Shown here: positions 59,101 through 64,000 of the stretch, in pieces
Position numbering within the stretch: position 1 is the first letter of the stretch
Layout of the letters: each line of letters begins with the position of its first letter
Assembly: GCF_026151205.1 (NCBI RefSeq)
Contig: NC_087078.1
Coordinates: 1-64,000 of the forward strand
DNA length: 64,000 nucleotides
Direction of reading: 5' to 3'
Source of the DNA: Bolinopsis microptera
Taxonomy: Eukaryota > Ctenophora > Tentaculata > Lobata > Bolinopsidae
The notes under the pieces: model-generated
The model's database searches: none
What the model saw: only the letters and a program-made list of their open reading frames with translations
Told to the model about the DNA's origin: nothing
Position numbers and translations under genes: made by a program

Positions 59101-61037
59101 AACAGTAACTCCAATAAGAACTGCTACTGGTAAAGGCGCCAGTATCTTCACCACAGCCCCAATACTCCGGAGTGACCGGAAAACACAGAAGAAGACGAGA
59201 AACCAGCAGATTATCACAGCAAGAAGTACTCTTCCACTTACAACCATGCTGCTGTCTGATATTGTAGTGTTCTGAAGTGTTAGTGGGCTGGGTTACCTAG
59301 TAACCTAGTTACCTAGTAACCTAGTTACCTAGTTACCTAGTAACCTAGTTACCTAGTTACCTAGTAACCTAGTAACCTAGTGACCTAGTAGTGATCTTGA
59401 TAACAAATAACATTACCTTGAGAACGTAATCAGTGATAAAGTTGTCCACCCCTCCATCTTGCCACGGCACCTTGTTGTTGATCGGATCGAAACTTTTAAC
59501 AAAGTAAATCCCACTCCAGCCGAGCACTATAACATTGTAGACGGCTACAATAAACCCTCCAATAACAGTGGCTACTCCTACTCCACGTAATCTGGGATTC
59601 AGGTTCCCAAACGCTTCAACTGCTCCTCCTACACATGTTAGGTTTATCAGAGCGGAGAGTAGGGTTACTATGGTTACTATGGAAACTCTGGTTACAACAC
59701 ATTCAAACTGCTCTCATCACTGAATGTTCATTATCTCCTTAGAAATAGATATAACTTTGATATTTACCTTGAAACATTTGACCTATAGTTAGCTCCACGG
59801 TTAAAAGTGGCATCCCTATCAAAACCAAAGCCAAAACGTACGGTATCAGGAAGGTAAATCCACCGTGTTTACTGAAATATAGCGTTATTTTCCGGAGGGG
59901 GGGGGGGGTTGTATATATATGGCAACAACTCATTCACCCCTATACTAGCACGTGATACCTAACTAGCACGTGATGCCCAGTTAGTTACTTACTTAACCAG
60001 ATAAGGAAATTTCCACATGTTAGGTAGACTACAGGAAGCAGCTACAGAAGCGAACCAGAATGTAAGTTTACCAGCCCACCTATCCCGACTTTTCACCTGG
60101 GAAACAGTTGCTAGGTTACAGTTGCTAGGTTACACCTGGGAAAAGAATGTAAGTTTACCAGCCCACCTATCCCGACTTTTCACCTGGGAAGAGAGCGAAA
60201 TGTAAAAAGAAATAACTCTACTCATGTGTAAATGTAGTAACTGAAAAGTGAAATTTATTAACTTATTATTGTAACATCTGGTCAAGTGTAACTTTATTGC
60301 TGATTAAGAAAGCAAAGATTAAGAAAGCAAAGTTAACTCACGTCAACAACAGCTGGCAGCTCAAGAGGAGGTAGATTCTCAATAACCGGCAGATTGTCCA
60401 GTGAGAATGGGGACCTAGCGGGGGAAGGGGGCTCTGGTGAAGGAGTACTCATTTTAGGAGGAGGAGTAGGTGGGGGTGTAGCTGGTTTAGGGGGAGTAGC
60501 TGGTTTAGGGGGAGGGCTAGCTGGTTTAGGGGGAGGGCTAGCTGGTTTAGGGGGAGGGCTAGCTGGTTTAGGGGGAGGCGGTGTGGGGGTTCGGGTTTTT
60601 GGGGGAGGTGGTGTAGGGGTCCTTGGTTTCACTGGAGGCGGTGTAACCGGCTTTGGAGGCGGTGGAGTTGGTTTCGGAGGTGGTGGAGTTGAGGGTTTCG
60701 GAGGCGGTGTAGTTGAGGGTTTTGGTGTTACTTGAGTTTCCTGGTCCACAAGACACGGTGCAGTCGATGTTGCGGGAGCACTTGTTCTACTACTGCTCGA
60801 GCTACTACTACTGCTGCTGCTGGAGCTGCTGCTGGAGCTACTACTACTACTACTGCTGCTGCTGTTGCTCGAAGATTGTTCTGCGCTTGTCTTTTCGGTC
60901 TTTGTCCGGGAGCTTTTAGACCTTGAACTTTTAGATCTAGAACTTTTAGATCTAGAACTTTTAGATCTAGAACTTTTAGATCTAGATGTTTTCTCCTCGC
61001 TGCTGGAACTACTAGAACTGTCAGAAGAACTGCCCAT
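56187..61037 (-). CDS. SLC6-type sodium-coupled transporter with Ser/Pro-rich N-terminus, 3'-incomplete
   Basis: The minus-strand exons are 61037-60342, 60096-59993, 59871-59768, 59628-59417, 59271-59099, 58671-58571, 57620-57534, 57297-57140 and, less surely, 56322-56187 (about 590 residues, phases agree). Exon 1 encodes a 232-residue cytosolic head: Ser runs, RSKSS repeats, and PPPKP repeats. The transporter core follows. TM1 is DRWAGKLTFWFASVAAS then PNMWKFPYL, TM2 is KHGGFTFLIPYVLALVLIG, TM3 has GWSGIYF, TM4-5 are in exon 5, TM6 is YTLTVCLGVMTSYASF, and TM7 is in exon 8. The family's GLGNVWRFPY is altered to SLPNMWKFPY (Lys for the gate Arg). TM9-12 are not found before the next gene. Three junctions are duplicated. 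The substrate is unknown. Confidence 0.85.
57276..57373 (-). repeat. Duplicated acceptor of SLC6 exon 8
   Basis: ACCAGACAGATTATATTCTT plus AT(C/A)TGAG... occurs at 57276-57302 and 57347-57373 (26 of about 27 match). The copy further from the exon has the acceptor AG changed to AT on the minus strand. Between them is a palindromic GTTACTAGTGTAGTTAACTA-type stretch. Confidence 0.88.
57627..58557. repeat. 8-bp minisatellite (AACCTAGT)n, more than 100 copies
   Basis: A nearly continuous run of AACCTAGT with CCCAGT, CATAGT and similar variants fills the SLC6 intron between the exons at 58571 and 57620. A smaller block of the same unit is at 59293-59392. Confidence 0.97.
58738..58975. repeat. (TA)n / ATATAT palindromic tract
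   Basis: Long alternating AT sequence with several self-complementary stretches in the SLC6 intron upstream of exon 6. Confidence 0.9.
59024..59137 (-). repeat. Tandem 57-bp duplication of the SLC6 exon 5 end and donor
   Basis: The 57-bp block at 59024-59080 repeats at 59081-59137 with only the last bases different. It contains the exon end GGAGTTACTGTTAG and donor GTTAGTA. Because 57 is divisible by three and no stop intervenes, using the second donor (exon end at 59042) inserts 19 residues, LVTVLIALPVAVLIGVTVR, duplicating part of TM5. Confidence 0.92.
59293..59392. repeat. AACCTAGT repeat in SLC6 intron 4
   Basis: About twelve copies of ACCTAGTA/ACCTAGTT, the same unit as the large block at 57627-58557. 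Confidence 0.9.
60058..60190 (-). repeat. Duplicated acceptor and 5' half of SLC6 exon 2
   Basis: A 46-bp block with the acceptor TTCCCAG and the first 38-39 exon bases is identical at 60058-60103 and 60145-60190. The interval contains two GTTGCTAGGTTACA units. The outer copy leads to TAA soon after exon sequence ends, so the inner acceptor is needed to keep the transporter open. Confidence 0.92.
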
Positions 61038-61126
61038 GAAACACCCGTATTTTCACAGAGCGTATTTACAGAGCAAACGTAGACAATATTCAAATGTACA
61101 GGAAAGAAAACCGTGTGTTTACAGTT

Positions 61127-61140
61127 GTTGCCATGGTAAC
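61127..61140. promoter_or_regulatory. X-box-like palindrome GTTGCCATGGTAAC
   Basis: Exact match to the RFX-type X-box consensus (GTTGCC-ATGG-AAC form), about 90 bp upstream of the SLC6 start codon. Confidence 0.5.
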
Positions 61141-61378
61141 AATGTTTACACATCAAGATGGTTAGATGAGAGAGTGTAAGCTAAAAGATAATTACGTTTT
61201 TATCTTATACTTTTATCAAAATGTTCCCTGGAGTCTGCAGACTTCATGGAAAGTGGCCCATATCCAGAAAGTTTTATATTTCCTCCCAGATGAGTTTTTT
61301 TCTAAATTCTGTGGCCCGCACGCTTCGCTCGCAAGTTTGGGGAGGGGGCTGTTGGCGAGCAAGCTGTGGCAGGGGTCT

Positions 61379-61417
61379 GGGGGCGCAGCCCCCAGCAGGG
61401 TCCAGGGGCGAAGCCCC
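61379..61417. repeat. GC-rich double hairpin
   Basis: GGGGGCGCAGCCCCC at 61379-61393 and GGGGCGAAGCCCC at 61405-61417 lie side by side in a GC-rich island (61310-61440) that contrasts with the AT-rich surroundings. Probably a transposon remnant. Confidence 0.6.
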
Positions 61418-61842
61418 TTGGCGGGGGCTGGAATTTTTTTGCGAAATAGGGTGTTTTAGACGGCATTTGGCATTAAAGAAATTTGTAGGACAGCAATAAA
61501 CTGGGATTGAAAAGAATCAAGTACTCACGTAAATTTGATAACTTCACAACAGCAATCTGCATTCTCCAATCAGAATATTTCACTGTGTTCCAAAACTGAC
61601 AGGATGTTCCTCTTTGATTTTTATACAATCGAAACATTTTCTTCAAAAATTTCCTCAATTAATTTGTCTTCATTCCAAAAAAATATTTCGAAATTTAGGA
61701 GTAACTTCTCAAAAATTTCCTCTTTTTCTCCCGTTTTTCCTCCCAAAAAAAAATTTCCTCCCAGGATGCCTGGCAAGATGGCGTGTTTCTGGATGTGGGG
61801 AAAGTGGACACGTGGACACCCTGCATGAGCTGTGTCGGTCAT

Positions 61843-61856
61843 GTTACCATGGCAAC
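61843..61856. promoter_or_regulatory. X-box-like palindrome GTTACCATGGCAAC
   Basis: Reverse-complement form of the X-box at 61127; second of four in 2 kb. Confidence 0.45.
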
Positions 61857-62516
61857 AGAAAGTTGTTTCGGTAATAATCATGTGACGATCCAACTATATT
61901 CCTAATGGGTACAGTTTAGGGTTAGTATAACAGATAAGATAGGCAACTATATAATTTGTCCTAACCTAGAAGATGATGAACACGTGTTTTTTTAATATCC
62001 ACCAGCGGGCGTTGTTTCAAGCTTCACAGTTTCCACCATTCATAGCATCGATTTCGGACTTGAGTTGCAAATTTACCAGAAAATCCTGTTGCTAAACAGG
62101 GCAAAATTACTGGTTAGAACACAGTAGGGTGACTCACAAAAAACCGGTATCAAAAATGTGTCAGCTTATTGTTCCATGTAAACTACACTGTTACTATGGT
62201 TACTATGTTCCATGTAAACGATCAAAATGCAGGCACTCACCACGAATGTGAGTGTACGCATCTATTACAGCTATACTACTATTACATAATTACAAGGACA
62301 GATTCTAAAAATAGGCTAAGTTTCTACTCGGAACACAATATTATAACAACAAGCGAAAATCCGGCCTAAATATAAAAAACAAATTCAGCATTCGTATTAC
62401 ATATTAACCGAATTGATGAACAGTTAACGAAATGTTAATCGCTTAATATCATCGACGCAGATTAAAAACTGCGTATCTCATGAATCAATCCAGACAAGGA
62501 GTCGCCAAGAATCTCT

Positions 62517-62530
62517 GTTGCCATGGTAAC
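62517..62530. promoter_or_regulatory. X-box-like palindrome GTTGCCATGGTAAC
   Basis: Exact third copy, in intergenic DNA without a visible gene. Confidence 0.45.
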
Positions 62531-62675
62531 ACGTCAAATGTACATTGCACAATGAGAATTGAGAATTAATCAGTGTGGCCGATCAAACAATCAATTCAGC
62601 TCAAACTATTTGCAAAAAGAGGTGCTCGCCATGAATAGTCAACTGTATTTAAACTGACTGTAATACAAATTGTAA

Positions 62676-62726
62676 GGGAGCAGTACTCTAGAGCGGGGGA
62701 CTCCAGAGTTCGCGAGTACTGCTCCC
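62676..62726. repeat. Perfect 13-bp stem with 25-nt loop
   Basis: GGGAGCAGTACTC at 62676-62688 pairs exactly with GAGTACTGCTCCC at 62714-62726. The GC content of stem and loop stands out from the AT-rich flanks. A structured RNA or small palindromic repeat is possible. Confidence 0.8.
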
Positions 62727-63055
62727 AAATTTTAGAACTACACAGTCCGTCTCACTCTAAATACCTTAGGTGGCATATTTTTTACAAATCAACAGACTGT
62801 AGTATAACCTGGCGGTTCAAATATCTATCCCCAGATTTTCCACCATCATTATATATTATGATAATAATATAATGTAGCAATAATTACAACTTTACAAAAC
62901 ATCAGCCCCAATTCAGCACCCTCAGGGTCGTACGAGACACGACAGAGTTTCCTGGCTCCTTAGCACATGTTTATTTAACTGTACATTTTATCTTCTATAA
63001 GATAGGTAATCATAAGAAATGATAAGCTCAGGACACGGTTCGTGCGCGCGTTGTG

Positions 63056-63136
63056 ATTGGTCGTTACCATGGCAACACTGCGATTGGTCGGCCTAGCGTC
63101 ACGTGATAAGAAGAAACTTCACTGATTGGTCAATGG
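63056..63136. promoter_or_regulatory. Composite element: CCAAT boxes, X-box and CRE/E-box-like site
   Basis: ATTGG (inverted CCAAT) occurs at 63056, 63083 and 63125. An X-box GTTACCATGGCAAC is at 63063-63076, and CGTCACGTG is at 63097-63105. This grouping of NF-Y, RFX and CREB-type sites within 80 bp resembles a promoter. The gene it would serve is not in the window to the right; SLC6 starts 2 kb to the left. Confidence 0.5.
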
Positions 63137-63418
63137 TCTGCTCATAACGTTACCATGGTGATCGAGGCGTCTGCCTGTTATCCATAATAGCACAGCCCTA
63201 TTACGTTTCTGTTTTTATCTCTTGACAAATACGATGTGCCCTTCCTTTTTGCTCCGTTTTACCGTTGTCTGCTGAAATCGGATTTAATTTATTTCATCCC
63301 TTCCGTTTACTGTTTACAGAAAAACAGACTGGATGTCTGCTACATAACAGTATGTTTTGCGCTTTTCATTTTATTGTGCTAAATTATGGTTTGCAGGATC
63401 ATGTAATTCAAGTTATTA

Positions 63419-64000
63419 AGGTGTAACCTAGCAACTGTAACCTAGCAACTGTAACCTAGCAACTGTAACCTAGCAACTGTAACCTAGCAACTGTAATCTA
63501 GCAACTGTAACTTAGCAACTGTAACCTAGCAACTGTAACCTAGCAACTGTAACCTAGCAACTGTAACCTAGCAACTGTAACCTAGCAACTGTAACCTAGC
63601 AACTGTAACCTAGCAACTGTAACCTAGCAACTGTAACCTAGCAACTGTAACCTAGCAACTGTAACCTAGCAACTGTAACCTAGCAACTGTAACCTAGCAA
63701 CTGTAACCTAGCAACTGTAACCTAGCAACTGTAACCTAGCAACTGTAACCTAGCAACTGTAACCTAGCAACTGTAACCTAGCAACTGTAACCTAGCAACT
63801 GTAACCTAGCAACTGTAACCTAGCAACTGTAACCTAGCAACTGTAACCTAGCAACTGTAACCTAGCAACTGTAACCTAGCAACTGTAACCTAGCAACTGT
63901 AACCTAGCAACTGTAACCTAGCAACTGTAACCTAGCAACTGTAACCTAGCAACTGTAACCTAGCAACTGTAACCTAGCAACTGTAACCTAGCAACTGTAA
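63419..64000. repeat. 14-bp minisatellite (GTAACCTAGCAACT)n, about 41 copies to window end
   Basis: Almost perfect tandem copies of GTAACCTAGCAACT with two variants near 63496-63510. The array continues beyond the window. Its complement is the unit lying between the duplicated SLC6 exon 2 edges at 60104-60135. Confidence 0.98.

Larger units (their letters stand above)
61141..63055. other. Intergenic region upstream of SLC6
   Basis: No gene is confidently recognised. A short minus-strand stretch ending at 61528 (KYSDWRMQIAVVKLSNL before a GTGAGT donor) could be an exon of an unseen gene, but lacks a clear acceptor and homology. Confidence 0.4.

Noticed and set aside
61166-61499. Plus-strand frames over the GC-rich island
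   Set aside because: They are driven by hairpin repeats such as GGGGCGAAGCCCC, with no domain and competing frames.

Overview
The window is invertebrate-metazoan nuclear DNA. Its genes are split by GT-AG introns and have AATAAA signals, and CR1/Jockey-like LINE remnants, MITEs, minisatellites and one large satellite block surround them. The gene set (CNOT3, DNAJA-type Hsp40, RRM1, an HMGB-like protein, a class A GPCR, a calcineurin-B/CHP-like protein, an SLC6 transporter) is animal-like. I cannot name the phylum. All exon models below were built by eye from splice sites, reading phase and remembered family motifs; no search was run.

Layout. 1-6.9 kb: LINE 3' fragments and a candidate DNA element with a repeated 14-mer. 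6.93-8.69 kb: intact single-exon CNOT3. 9.2-12.3 kb: first five exons of a DNAJA-type co-chaperone (+), running toward a 100-N gap at 13442-13541. 15.0-18.6 kb: last ten exons of ribonucleotide reductase large subunit (+), whose 5' half is missing after the gap. 19.34-40.7 kb: about 21 kb made of two opposed satellite arrays (monomer about 185-195 bp, with higher-order repeats in the right array), bounded by inverted copies of one boundary sequence. 40.6-43.3 kb: fold-back DNA, MITEs, telomere-like repeats and a CRE/E-box triplet.

44.1-61.0 kb is a gene cluster on the minus strand. It holds a two-box HMG gene with an intronless GPCR nested in its second intron, a CHP-like EF-hand gene, a gene joining a 2A-like ribosome-skipping motif, an SGNH hydrolase domain and an AlkB-type dioxygenase domain, and an SLC6-type transporter whose last transmembrane segments are not found. 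The possible promoter side of the transporter (61-63.2 kb) carries RFX X-box-like palindromes. The window ends in a 14-bp minisatellite.

Two observations stand out. First, at least nine exon-intron junctions in four different genes have had the splice site and the adjoining exon edge duplicated, usually flanking or seeding a short tandem repeat. Second, the 2A-SGNH-AlkB architecture, which can be spliced in frame to the truncated SLC6 gene, is a combination I do not recognise.
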